This document shows positions 1 to 8,349 of a DNA stretch of 64,000 nt, in pieces. How positions within the stretch are numbered: the first letter of the stretch is position 1; the number at the start of each line of letters is the position of its first letter. The position numbers and the translations under genes were made by a program. Under the pieces are notes generated by a model, which had not been told where the DNA came from, ran no database searches, and worked only from the letters and a program-made list of their open reading frames with translations. Source of the DNA: Acinetobacter higginsii (GTDB lineage: Bacteria; Pseudomonadota; Gammaproteobacteria; Pseudomonadales; Moraxellaceae); contig NZ_KB850072.1 in assembly GCF_000369525.1 (NCBI RefSeq), positions 2,288,606-2,352,605 of the forward strand, written 5' to 3'.

Positions 1-100
1 CCAACTTCTGTCGATCACTGTAATTGACCTCTTGAATCAAATTCATATTCTGCTGCGCAGTTTGCATCAATTGCTGTTTGCTGAGTAATGCGGTTTGCAT
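1..100 (-). CDS. Partial N-terminus of an unidentified protein
   Basis: Only the first 33 codons lie in the window; the gene runs leftward off the edge. The reverse strand starts with ATG at 100, preceded by a good ribosome binding site (GAGGTGG) about 7 nt upstream, and reads MQTALLSKQQLMQTAQQ and onward without a stop. It is divergent from the MocR-type regulator to its right. MocR regulators commonly control a divergent neighbour involved in amino acid, GABA or vitamin B6 metabolism, so this is a likely target gene. The visible residues do not identify the product. Confidence 0.6.
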   Translation of the reverse strand, partial: MQTALLSKQQLMQTAQQNMNLIQEVNYSDRQKL

Positions 101-129
101 AAGACCACCTCGCTACGGTTGATTTGTGG

Positions 130-1644
130 ATGGGACAGATGCAGAATACGAAGTCAGTGGATGAGTTAAAATATCCAGTTTCTAAAACTTATATGGTCCA
201 GATCAGCATGCAGCAGCCATGGAAGATTCGTCTTCATCTTGAAGACCGAGAGGAAAAAACCATCTTTCTGAAGTTGGCCAATCAGATTATTGAAGAGATT
301 CTGTCTGGGCGGCTCAGTTCAGGTTCGCGCCTGTCTGGCTCGCGCTCGCTTGCCGATGAATTAAGAATTAATCGTAAAACCGTACAGTCGGTTTATGAGG
401 ATTTAGAGGCACAAGGTTGGTTGATCTCTAAGCCACGCCAAGGTACTTTTGTGGCGGAGAATCTGCCCGAGTTAAAACATAAAAAGATCGATGCGGCGAT
501 AGAACCCAATTCATCGCCGAGTACAACAAGTCCAGTAGCAATTAAGAATGATGGCATTCCAGATACGCGTCTAATCCCTTATGAATTATTTTCCCGCGCC
601 TATCGACACGCCCTGATTCAAGTGACCCGTTCTCAGATCATGGGCTATGGCGATCCACAAGGCAGTATTGAGTTACGTCAGGCATTGCTGCAAATGCTGT
701 CGATGGAACGTTTTATTAAAACCACAATTGACAATATCTGTGTGGTTCGTGGCAGCCAAATGGGGATTTTTTTAGCGGCTCGTGTGCTGGCAAAACAAAG
801 CTCACCACGCAAAGTGATTGTGGTGGAACACTGGTCTTATCCTCCTGCTGTCGAAACCTTTTTATCGCATCATTATCACATCGTTCGGGTTCGACTAGAT
901 CAACAGGGTCTTGATATTGAACATCTGGAAAAAATATTAGAAAAGTATGCTGTAGCTGCAATCTATACCACACCACATCATCAATATCCCACTACCGTGA
1001 CCATGGCCATGGATCGACGCCTAAAACTATTGGAACTGTCGAAAACGTATGATTTTTATATTATTGAAGATGACTATGACCATGAGTTTCACTATGACAG
1101 CCGTCCGATTCCACCGCTGATCAGCCTACCGCATGCAGAAAAAGTTATTCATATTGGTTCGCTGTCCAAGGTGTTTGCCCCAAGTCTACGAATTGGTTAT
1201 GTGGTCGCCAATCGAGACATCATCCATGCCATGAATCAGGATATTTTATTGATCGATAAACAAGGCAATATCATCACTGAATTGGCAATGGCAGAACTGA
1301 TGCAACAGGGAGAAATCAAACGCCATATCCGCAAGATGCGCAAGGTTTATCAACAACGGCGTGACTTTGCGCTGGGTCACTTGCAAGCGGTATTTAAAGA
1401 TCAGGTCGAAATCAACTCACCGTTGGGGGGTATGGCCTTATGGGTCAAATTTAAATTTCCCTATCGTGCTGAATATGCCGAGCTACTGAATCAACTACAT
1501 ATTGATGCCGAAGCGCATTTTGCCGAGCAAAGTCAGCAATCCAATGAGCATTTTCATATCCGCTTTGGGTATGCCGCCATTAATGAAACTGAAATTTCAA
1601 ACATCATCCGCTTGCTCTATGAGGCATTTCAACTCAACGATTGA
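130..1644 (+). CDS. MocR/PdxR-family PLP-dependent transcriptional regulator
   Basis: About 504 aa from this start. An N-terminal GntR-type winged helix (LANQIIEEILSGRLSSGSRL, then RKTVQSVYEDLEAQGWL and QGTFV) is joined by a linker to an aminotransferase fold I domain. The PLP lysine is in GSLSKVFAPSLRIGY and the cofactor aspartate region is IIEDDYDHEF. MocR proteins use PLP or an aldimine as ligand and usually activate a divergent gene; here that is the partial gene starting at 100. The start is uncertain. ATG 130 leaves only 29 bp to the divergent start, too little for two promoters, and has no clear Shine-Dalgarno. Internal ATGs at 193 or 208 (MQQPWKIRLHLE, where family similarity normally begins) are plausible. 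The effector cannot be read from the sequence. Confidence 0.88.
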   Translation: MGQMQNTKSVDELKYPVSKTYMVQISMQQPWKIRLHLEDREEKTIFLKLANQIIEEILSGRLSSGSRLSGSRSLADELRINRKTVQSVYEDLEAQGWLISKPRQGTFVAENLPELKHKKIDAAIEPNSSPSTTSPVAIKNDGIPDTRLIPYELFSRAYRHALIQVTRSQIMGYGDPQGSIELRQALLQMLSMERFIKTTIDNICVVRGSQMGIFLAARVLAKQSSPRKVIVVEHWSYPPAVETFLSHHYHIVRVRLDQQGLDIEHLEKILEKYAVAAIYTTPHHQYPTTVTMAMDRRLKLLELSKTYDFYIIEDDYDHEFHYDSRPIPPLISLPHAEKVIHIGSLSKVFAPSLRIGYVVANRDIIHAMNQDILLIDKQGNIITELAMAELMQQGEIKRHIRKMRKVYQQRRDFALGHLQAVFKDQVEINSPLGGMALWVKFKFPYRAEYAELLNQLHIDAEAHFAEQSQQSNEHFHIRFGYAAINETEISNIIRLLYEAFQLND

Positions 1645-1656
1645 ATGCGCATAATT

Positions 1657-2346
1657 TTATAATCCTAAGCGCAACTCCTGACTCCATGTTGACTTAGGTT
1701 GTTGGTACAGATGCCAGCAAGTCTGTTGCAGTGATTGCATCAATTCATGCTGTGCAGTTTGCCAATGTGGCACTACACAATACACCACATGAATGCCCTT
1801 AGGGTGGAACTCTCTGGCTAAGGACTGTGCTAAAGCGCGAATACTGGCAGACATGCTTTGACTGAATAAATCCTGCTCCGATTCGACTGGTTGCTGAGTC
1901 CCTAGAAAAATCAAGGTACCTTGCTGTTTAGGCAGCATCTGCCGAATTACGGCCTGGGCAATACTGACCGCCGTTAAACCTGTGTTTTGCCAATAGTCCT
2001 CAAGCTGTTCAGCAGACAATACATGGCTATTTTCGGGCAGCACAAAGTCAGGTTGAAAAATACATAAATCGACAAAATGCCCTGCTTTCTGAATCTGCTG
2101 TATAACACTTTTTAGCGCAGCAGCATCAAGTAGATTGAGTCGAACAGCGGTCAGCCCTTCCGCTTGAGCCTCGATCTGTGGTTGTATTTTTGTCGCATCA
2201 TGCTGCAGTTGATAAACAGGCATAGCATCGTAGTGAACTTGCCCAACAAAAAGTTGACTCAGTTGCTGGACATGATTGCCCACGATCACCATACAGCCCT
2301 TGGTTTTTTGTTTGGATTTAAACCATTGTGGCAACAACTTACTCAT
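1657..2346 (-). CDS. Degenerate SDR-like protein, probably non-catalytic
   Basis: 229 aa from the ATG at 2346, which overlaps the end of the upstream SDR gene (stop at 2348-2350) and has GGAG as ribosome binding site. The fold resembles a short-chain dehydrogenase: the strand GTLIFLGTQQP is followed by SMSASIRALAQSLAREFHPKGIHVVYCVVP. The N-terminal TGxxxGxG nucleotide loop and the YxxxK active site are not present, so dehydrogenase activity is doubtful. It is the last gene of a GST-SDR-SDR operon with overlapping genes, so it may be a partner subunit of the SDR next to it. Its 3' end meets the MocR gene tail to tail. Confidence 0.72.
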   Translation of the reverse strand: MSKLLPQWFKSKQKTKGCMVIVGNHVQQLSQLFVGQVHYDAMPVYQLQHDATKIQPQIEAQAEGLTAVRLNLLDAAALKSVIQQIQKAGHFVDLCIFQPDFVLPENSHVLSAEQLEDYWQNTGLTAVSIAQAVIRQMLPKQQGTLIFLGTQQPVESEQDLFSQSMSASIRALAQSLAREFHPKGIHVVYCVVPHWQTAQHELMQSLQQTCWHLYQQPKSTWSQELRLGL

Positions 2347-2347
2347 C

Positions 2348-3115
2348 TTAGAATTTCTCCTGATAAGGACGTAGGTCCAGTTCATGCGTCCATAAATCAA
2401 CATTTTGCTGATAGAGCATCCAATAATTTTCGGCAATTGCCTCAATATTTAAACCACCTGTGCCACGAGTTAACCGCGCCAGCCGTCCCAAGCCCCATAA
2501 GGCTTTATTGACACGATCACCATCGACCATGCCATCCACCACCACATGCGCTACATGGATATTTTGAGGGCGATATAGCGCTGCCAAATTTAAGGCGTAG
2601 CTTCTCAGCGCAGACTTACCCATGGTAAATGCAGCAAAAAAAGGTTTCCCGCGCAATGAGGCACTGGCACCAGTAAAAATCAAGGTGCCCTGCTGCTGTT
2701 CTTGAAAAATGGGCAAACTACGCTGCGCCACGAGTACCGCAGATAAAAAGGTCGAACGCCACATTTGGCTAAAAAACTTTAAACTGCTCTGTAAAAAGAT
2801 CGAAGGAATATTGCCACCGACATTATGGATCACGGCTGCCAATGCTTCTGGCTGATCATTTAAATGCTCAAACAAAGCCTGAACCTGTTGCTCATTTTCA
2901 GCATCCAGTGCATAGGCCACTGCCTGCCCACCTTGAGCATTAATTGTTGCAGCCACCTTTTCAACTTTATTGAGCGTTCGCCCCACCACGTAGACTTTGA
3001 ATTGCTCATGGGCAAAACGGCGACACACCGCTGCACCAATGCCCTGTTCTGCCCCAACACCAATCACCACTACGATCGCGGTGGGTTGGTTCGGGGCTTG
3101 ATTGACCTGACTCAT
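2348..3115 (-). CDS. SDR-family protein with Phe in place of the catalytic Tyr
   Basis: 255 aa. A clear Rossmann start (IGVGAEQGIGAAVCRRF) is followed by VVGRTLNKVEKV, the HNVGG motif (equivalent to NNAG) and the strand LIFTGASASLRGKPFF. The usual YxxxK appears as FTMGK in AAFTMGKSALRSYALNLA, so the lysine is kept but the tyrosine position is Phe. Activity may therefore be altered or lost. The gene starts inside the GST stop codon (ATGA overlap at 3112-3115) and runs into the degenerate SDR downstream, so the three are translationally coupled. The substrate is unknown. Confidence 0.85.
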   Translation of the reverse strand: MSQVNQAPNQPTAIVVVIGVGAEQGIGAAVCRRFAHEQFKVYVVGRTLNKVEKVAATINAQGGQAVAYALDAENEQQVQALFEHLNDQPEALAAVIHNVGGNIPSIFLQSSLKFFSQMWRSTFLSAVLVAQRSLPIFQEQQQGTLIFTGASASLRGKPFFAAFTMGKSALRSYALNLAALYRPQNIHVAHVVVDGMVDGDRVNKALWGLGRLARLTRGTGGLNIEAIAENYWMLYQQNVDLWTHELDLRPYQEKF

Positions 3116-3792
3116 AATTGTTGTATCCAGTGCTGAATATGCGGATAGCTGTTAATTTTTGGCTCCCAGATTTTACTGGTACGTATTACCTCTAATAGTT
3201 GAGAACCGACTGCAATATCGGCAATGGTTTTGGCTTCACCGACCAACCAGCCCGTTTGACCTAACACCAATTCAATACGCTCTAAGTGTCGTGTAAATTC
3301 TGCTTCGATATCAGCCTTTGCCATACGCCCTGTACCTTGCATCTTCACTTGCATATTCAGAGCTGCCTTGAGCAAAGGTTTCATCAGTACAACCTCATGC
3401 TTAGGACGACCTTCCGCACTGATTGCCACCGCATGATTCAAAGCATCAGCATCACTGACCCGAAAATACACTTCATAGAAATATAACAACTCGTCCGACC
3501 AGTCTTCCCACAATTCAACATAGGCTTTTTGTAATGGGTCAAATGGATATAAACGTGGCAAATCTGGATACGCTTCATCCAAATAACGGGCAATGCGGGT
3601 ACTGTCCTGAATGCGTTGTCCGTTGATGTCCAGCACAGGGACTTTGCCCACTTTACTCAACATTGGGACTTTGGCCCCCAATACCCCGTTATAATTCACG
3701 GTTTCAAATGGAATGCCTTTAAACGCTAACATCCGTGCGACTTTTTTGCAGAATGGTGAAATTTCCCATTGATGTAAGACCACTGTACTCAT
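3112..3792 (-). CDS. Glutathione S-transferase family protein
   Basis: 226 aa. The N-terminal thioredoxin-like domain contains SPFCKKVARMLAFKGIPFE, the conserved cis-proline segment KVPVLDINGQRIQDSTRIARYLDEAYP, and an all-helical C-terminal domain ending ADIAVGSQLLEVIR. The SPFC motif puts a Cys/Ser at the glutathione-activating position. First gene of the GST-SDR-SDR operon. The arrangement suggests an oxidoreductive or detoxifying route, but the substrate is not visible in the sequence. Confidence 0.85.
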   Translation of the reverse strand: MSTVVLHQWEISPFCKKVARMLAFKGIPFETVNYNGVLGAKVPMLSKVGKVPVLDINGQRIQDSTRIARYLDEAYPDLPRLYPFDPLQKAYVELWEDWSDELLYFYEVYFRVSDADALNHAVAISAEGRPKHEVVLMKPLLKAALNMQVKMQGTGRMAKADIEAEFTRHLERIELVLGQTGWLVGEAKTIADIAVGSQLLEVIRTSKIWEPKINSYPHIQHWIQQL

Positions 3793-3920
3793 TGTTATCT
3801 ATCCATTTTTATTGAATTCATCTCGGTGATAAGCGAGCAGCTTGGTGCTCACTCAACTTATCTTACAGATATTTGTCCCTTTGGCGATGCATTCATGTAG
3901 ATGATTTTCTCTACAATTTA

Positions 3921-4787
3921 TTAATGCACGAAAGTCGACTGCTCTGGAGACAAACCAATTTTGATTTTGGTTTTTGCCACAATGTCAGACTCATCGGTAT
4001 CATTGGGATGGAAGTCACGACGATAATAAGAAAAAAATTGTGGCACCAATTTTCGATAGGCCTGCACAGTAAAGCCTGCAAATTTAGCCCACGATTTTAA
4101 ATTCAGTAATTGCTTATCTCTGGACATCAATACCACTTGGTAGACATTTGAGAAGGTCGTGATGAGGACCAAACTCAGGCTAAAAATCGCAACCCGTGGG
4201 ATATAGGCATCGAGACCTTTGCCATAGAGATATTCATACATATCATAGGCAACTGCCTTGTGTTCGGTTTCTTCCACACTGTGCCATAACCATAGATTCC
4301 GAATAGTGGTATCAGTCATTAATTCATTGACGTTTTTCATCATCTCCACCACCAGTACTGCGGTGTAATGTTCCAAACCAACTGTCACCAAGAGATTCCA
4401 CTTTTTCGGAAAAGTTCGTTCAATCGCTTTAAGGATAATACCTGTCACTTTTTCCAGTGATTCGGGGTCTAGGCCATATTGTTGTGCACTGACATGAAAG
4501 GCATGATGCTCCTTGGAATGCATGGCTTCCTGACCAATAAATGCACCAATATCACGATCCAATTGCGGGTTGCTTTTGACTTGATCTCGTAAAGCCCTGA
4601 CTGAACGGACAAAGTAAGACTCTCCTTCTGGAAATAGAGTGGAAAGTCCCGTGAAATAATGGGTAAAGGTTGGTTCATCATTACACCAGTATTTGGGCAT
4701 ATCCTGAAATTCATAATCCATACGGCGGACTGGAAATGATGCAGGTATCTTTTGCTTTGATTTTTCTTTTAACGCTGACGCAGACAT
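3921..4787 (-). CDS. PF10118-type metal-dependent hydrolase
   Basis: 288 aa, largely helical. Two acidic/histidine metal motifs typical of this putative hydrolase family are present: IGQEAMHSKEHHAFH and WHSVEETEHKAVAYDMYEYLYG, resembling a ferritin/di-iron helical bundle. A hydrophobic segment follows (RVAIFSLSLVLITTFSNVYQ), suggesting membrane association. The family is common in Acinetobacter and Pseudomonas near lipid or hydrocarbon genes; its reaction is not well established. An inverted repeat just upstream (4819-4839) and the divergent HxlR regulator make local control likely. Confidence 0.82.
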   Translation of the reverse strand: MSASALKEKSKQKIPASFPVRRMDYEFQDMPKYWCNDEPTFTHYFTGLSTLFPEGESYFVRSVRALRDQVKSNPQLDRDIGAFIGQEAMHSKEHHAFHVSAQQYGLDPESLEKVTGIILKAIERTFPKKWNLLVTVGLEHYTAVLVVEMMKNVNELMTDTTIRNLWLWHSVEETEHKAVAYDMYEYLYGKGLDAYIPRVAIFSLSLVLITTFSNVYQVVLMSRDKQLLNLKSWAKFAGFTVQAYRKLVPQFFSYYRRDFHPNDTDESDIVAKTKIKIGLSPEQSTFVH

Positions 4788-4818
4788 AACTCACCTCAAG
4801 AATAGATCTCAAAAACAT

Positions 4819-4839
4819 TAAGTTCCAAAAAAGAACTTA
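4819..4839. promoter_or_regulatory. Inverted repeat, possible HxlR operator
   Basis: TAAGTTC and GAACTTA are separated by 7 nt, between the divergent hydrolase (start 4787) and HxlR regulator (start 4952) genes. The position suits an operator controlling the hydrolase. Its link with the HxlR protein is inferred from adjacency only. Confidence 0.45.
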
Positions 4840-4951
4840 TATGAAAAATATAGCTGCCTTGATAAGTTGTCAATAAAGCGGATATCTTAATCGTTCAAGT
4901 TGTCCTAAAATGACAGCCTGCTTCCTGTAAAGACATATAGATGGTATTGCG

Positions 4952-5413
4952 ATGAAATGGCATGAACTCGGTGAAATGAATTGTCCAATTGCACGGACTT
5001 TGTCGATTTTTGGCGACCGTTGGACCCTGCTGATTATTCGTAATGCCTTTATGAAAACCCGTCGTTTTGATGATTTTCAAAAACAGTTGGGCATCACCCG
5101 TCATTTGCTGACCGAACGTATTAACCGCTTGGTCGAACACAAGATTTTTGAAAAAGTGCTCTATCATGAAGCACCGAAGCGTTATGAGTATAAGCTGACT
5201 GAAAAGGGGTTAGCGCTGTACCCGATTATTGTCACCATGAGTACATGGGGCAATATCTGGCAGAATGAAAATAAGCAGTTTCCCGAATTGCGTTATCTGC
5301 ACAAAAGCTGTGGGCATGTGACCAGCCCAAGCCTAACTTGTGATTGTTGCAAGCAGCCTCTTGATGCGAGAGAAATGTCGCCTGTTTATGTGACTGATGA
5401 GGATGGGGAATAA
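4952..5413 (+). CDS. HxlR-family transcriptional regulator
   Basis: 153 aa. The family signature is clear: CPIARTLSIFGDRWTLLIIRNAF, then FDDFQKQLGITRHLLTERINRL (winged helix) and YEYKLTEKGLALYPII. The conserved N-terminal Cys that senses redox or electrophiles in several HxlR proteins is present (C11). The C-terminal extension has a Cys/His-rich patch (KSCGH, then LTCDCCKQPLD) that could bind a metal. It is divergent from the PF10118 hydrolase, its most likely target. Confidence 0.87.
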   Translation: MKWHELGEMNCPIARTLSIFGDRWTLLIIRNAFMKTRRFDDFQKQLGITRHLLTERINRLVEHKIFEKVLYHEAPKRYEYKLTEKGLALYPIIVTMSTWGNIWQNENKQFPELRYLHKSCGHVTSPSLTCDCCKQPLDAREMSPVYVTDEDGE

Positions 5414-5613
5414 TATATTCCCCCATCTGGAGAATATTCAAATAGCTATTAGATTGTAATCGGTGCAAAATAATAGAAACTTCGACTCTTTTGAAAACCA
5501 TTTAAAGCTTATTTTGCTGAAGTAACATTCACCCGTCTTATTTTATTGTTAGTGACCAGAATCCCTCTGACATCATGCTCAATCTGAACCAAATGCTTAG
5601 ATAAATTCATATC

Positions 5614-5791
5614 TCAAGCGGTTTCGACTAAAGGTAATGTGTCACGCCAAAATCCACAACCCACATCACAAATATGAGCATATTCTTGCAACTTTGCTAA
5701 AAAATGGCTAGTACAAGCTTTGCATATCCACATGTAATATGGATTGTATAAATTTATCCGTATATTGGCTGTAATAATCTATCGTTTTCAT
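5614..5791 (-). pseudogene. Decayed N-terminal fragment of a class I SAM methyltransferase
   Basis: On the reverse strand, from ATG 5791, the DNA reads MKTIDYYSQYTDKFIQSILH and then VDMQSLY, followed by an in-frame TAG. One frame shift later (a T-run at CCATTTTTTAGC) it continues PFLAKLQEYAHICDVGCGFW, then RDTLPLVETA and TGA at 5614. This matches the start of a small SAM methyltransferase (YDxxA..Y, then the DxGCGxGRD SAM-binding loop) with a nonsense codon, a frameshift and early truncation. The remainder of 5414-5613 shows nothing recognisable apart from a 33-residue open frame (5509-5610). Not expected to make a working protein. Confidence 0.6.
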
Positions 5792-5822
5792 AAATATATT
5801 TAAAAATATAAATCCTAAAAAT

Positions 5823-5842
5823 AAGGGAGCTGAAGCTCCCTT
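5823..5842 (-). terminator. Terminator of the DUF262 gene
   Basis: AAGGGAGC and GCTCCCTT form an 8-bp stem with a 4-nt loop. Read on the minus strand it is followed by TATTTTTAGG. It lies 10 bp after the stop codon of the DUF262 gene. Confidence 0.7.
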
Positions 5843-5851
5843 TACAACTCA

Positions 5852-7681
5852 CTAAACAATATTATCATCAGATAGCGTTTTACCCATCACCTTAGAAATA
5901 ATCTTAAGCAACTGCTGTTGGCGCGCATTAATAAAAGCTTCAAAATCATCAGCTCTTAACAAATCAGGTTCAATAAAATGCGTTGCTAATATCTGGTTCA
6001 TATTAAAATCGTCCATCAACACAGTCTTATGATTTTGCAAATCATAAAGATACTTCGATGGTGCTTTACCGCCTATCATTCGATTCGCTTTATACGAAAT
6101 TGGCGTTTTATTCAGAATAGAATCATATATTTTGGAAGGTTTCCCATGATCTTCACACCATTTTTTTGGGAAAATATGGTGAATATCCAAAGCAACTTCT
6201 TCGACATCTAAATTTTGAATAGATTCTTTCCAAAAGAAGTCTTGTGCCCCTTCTCTTAATACCAACGTATTTAGGCCCTTATATGCAGCACTCAAACGAG
6301 ATCTTAGCGTTTTCAGACGTTGCGCCTGAAATGATGCTTCTTGAATTGTTCTAATCTCATGATCTGGCTTTAGAACCCAATTACTAAAGTCCTCCAGATC
6401 ATTGGCAATACGTGTGTCAACAGCACCACCATAAAGCTCACCAAGCACACCACACCAGAACCATTGACTTAATTTTTCGTAGATTTTGGGCTCTAACCAT
6501 CTTTCTTTTAGCAAAGTTAAAATTGCGGCAAGAGGTACTAACTGCGTGCGGTATGGTAAATCTTTAGTAAAGAAAAAACACTCTTTACGCAAAAACTTGG
6601 CTACCAATAAAAACCCCGCTTCAACATCATTCGACCATTTTTCATAATCATTCAATGACATTCCCAATATTGCTGCACGCTTTGCACTTACTGCGGAAAT
6701 AAATTTGCCAGTTTTATCGGCAGCAATATCTGCTTTTCTCTGTTCCAATGTACTCAATAAGCTTATGGCTTGTAAGTAATCCGTCGGCTCTACCAGTTTT
6801 AATATAGATTCTTTATCACTTAATCTTTTAGCACGACCAATTGGATTGCGCTCAGGATGTCCATACCAATCATCTCGGAGGTTATACCCCTCAGCAGCAA
6901 ATGTCGCTGTGACAAGTTCAAAGACAGATAAAGGGACACCACCTGTATTTACTTTTTCAAATACTAAACACACCGCTTCTTTAGAGTTTTCTTTATTTAA
7001 TCTGATAACAGGTACTGCATACTGTCTAAAACTTTCAAGAATTTTTTCTCTAAAGTCCATATATTCTTGAATTCTATTCGTATGATTTCTAAATAGAACA
7101 ACTTCCCATTCATTGGCATTGAAAATACGATTACATGGAAAAAAGAATGCCTCGCACTCTTTTTCTGTAGTAGAAAAATCTAATGCTATTTCTTTACTGT
7201 GCGAATTTACTATTTTCTTAATATCTCGGCCAAAATTTGTTTTAACAATTTTATCTTCATCTACCGATATGAACGCATCCTCTAAATTACCGCTCAATGC
7301 CATTTCAATATCAATATAATAATGACGCTTAATCACTCTTCCTTTTTCATCAAATGTCTTAACAGGTTTATCGAGTTTCAATACCTGCGTTAAAGAGGTC
7401 AAACGTTGCTGACCATCTAAAATCAACTCTTCAGGTTCTATATCCTTTTTGGCAAGCTCTACATTTTCAATTGGACGTACTTGAAACTTTACATCTCCCC
7501 CTGTTTCTAGAAGCATCACAGCACCTACAGGAAACGTCCTTGCAATACTTACTAATAATGATTTGATATGAGCATCATCCCATACCCATCCACGCTGAAA
7601 GTCAGGGAGCTGTAATTTACCTTCAACAATTTTTTTTAAAATGTCACTTAAGTTTTCTTTAGTACTGTCAAAATTACTCAT
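5852..7681 (-). CDS. DUF262/HNH protein, GmrSD-like putative restriction factor
   Basis: 609 aa. N-terminal DUF262 (ParB/Srx-like nucleotide-binding) domain: LPDFQRGWVWDDAHIKSLL, FPVGAVMLLETGG and the signature ELILDGQQRLTSLTQVLK. A helical middle follows. The C-terminal region contains LDIHHIFPKKWCEDHGK and KTPISYKANRMIGGKAPSKY, the His-Asn-His-type core of DUF1524/HNH nucleases. This order is that of fused GmrS-GmrD type IV restriction proteins, which cut modified phage DNA using nucleotide hydrolysis; SspE- and BrxU-type proteins share these domains. It stands alone beside att-like repeats. The antiphage role is inferred from family; the preferred DNA modification is unknown. Confidence 0.85.
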   Translation of the reverse strand: MSNFDSTKENLSDILKKIVEGKLQLPDFQRGWVWDDAHIKSLLVSIARTFPVGAVMLLETGGDVKFQVRPIENVELAKKDIEPEELILDGQQRLTSLTQVLKLDKPVKTFDEKGRVIKRHYYIDIEMALSGNLEDAFISVDEDKIVKTNFGRDIKKIVNSHSKEIALDFSTTEKECEAFFFPCNRIFNANEWEVVLFRNHTNRIQEYMDFREKILESFRQYAVPVIRLNKENSKEAVCLVFEKVNTGGVPLSVFELVTATFAAEGYNLRDDWYGHPERNPIGRAKRLSDKESILKLVEPTDYLQAISLLSTLEQRKADIAADKTGKFISAVSAKRAAILGMSLNDYEKWSNDVEAGFLLVAKFLRKECFFFTKDLPYRTQLVPLAAILTLLKERWLEPKIYEKLSQWFWCGVLGELYGGAVDTRIANDLEDFSNWVLKPDHEIRTIQEASFQAQRLKTLRSRLSAAYKGLNTLVLREGAQDFFWKESIQNLDVEEVALDIHHIFPKKWCEDHGKPSKIYDSILNKTPISYKANRMIGGKAPSKYLYDLQNHKTVLMDDFNMNQILATHFIEPDLLRADDFEAFINARQQQLLKIISKVMGKTLSDDNIV

Positions 7682-7894
7682 TTATAAGAAATCACGTATT
7701 ATCGATGTTTGAGCTTAAAATACATGACATAAAAAAATTATCAATAAATTACATCGATATATTGCTATTTTTTAACCATACCATGTGTTATACATGTTCT
7801 TAGGGTATTTCCTTACTTCGCGTGTCCATATAAATAAAAAAGTAGATCAAAATCTTACTATACCTTCATACATAGGCTGCTTATACGCCAAATA

Positions 7895-7945
7895 ATGCAG
7901 CAGTTGACCAAATAAATAACCATATGTTTTATTTATTTTTTTGTT
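7895..7945. repeat. Weak fourth copy of the ssrA-type attachment-site repeat
   Basis: CAGTTGACCAAATAAATAACC, followed by CATATGTTTTATTTATTTTT, matches the sequence right of the core of the copy at 8153-8205 with a few changes. The tmRNA-derived core itself is nearly gone. It sits about 240 bp left of the clear copy, so it may be the edge of a collapsed element. Found by eye only. The rest of 7682-7895 shows no gene. Confidence 0.4.
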
Positions 7946-7962
7946 CATGAAGAAATGTAATT

Positions 7963-8240
7963 TACCCTTTATCTAGACTAAAAATAATTGGGTAAATTTT
8001 CCCAATGATTCCCCACTAAAGGCAAAATAAAGTCAAATCAAGTCGGATGATATCGGACAAACAAGCAAATAAAAAAGCCTTTAAGTATTGAACTTAAAGG
8101 CTTTTTTATATCGGATCAAACAATCCCGAATAATATTTTGGTGGAGATGGCGTCAGTTGAACCAGATCAATAACCTTATGTTTTATCTATATTTTATTTT
8201 TATACAACTCAAATTTACCCAATTTTGACCCATTAGCTTT
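7963..8240. repeat. att-like repeat: copy of tmRNA 3' end, terminator and integrase upstream region
   Basis: 7963-8152 matches 40913-41102 with about a dozen differences counted by eye. It contains the last 14 nt of ssrA (8139-8152, TGGTGGAGATGGCG), the terminator stem (8071-8107) and the region that lies upstream of the integrase in the other copy. To its right, 8153-8240 resembles 36738-36830. This is the structure left by site-specific integration into the tmRNA 3' end. It marks the left edge of the sulfur block. Confidence 0.8.
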
Positions 8241-8285
8241 TTGTACATTTTTTAATGGGTTAAAAATTCTGAACCCAATAAAATG

Positions 8286-8307
8286 AGAGGGAACACATGT
8301 ACCCTCT
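8286..8307 (-). terminator. Probable terminator after the FMN reductase gene
   Basis: AGAGGG and CCCTCT flank a 10-nt loop. On the minus strand it is followed by CATTTTATTGGG. It lies about 45 bp downstream of the FMN reductase stop codon. Confidence 0.5.
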
Positions 8308-8349
8308 TGAATTTTATTACCTAGGATATATAAAACTGAGTTTAACACT

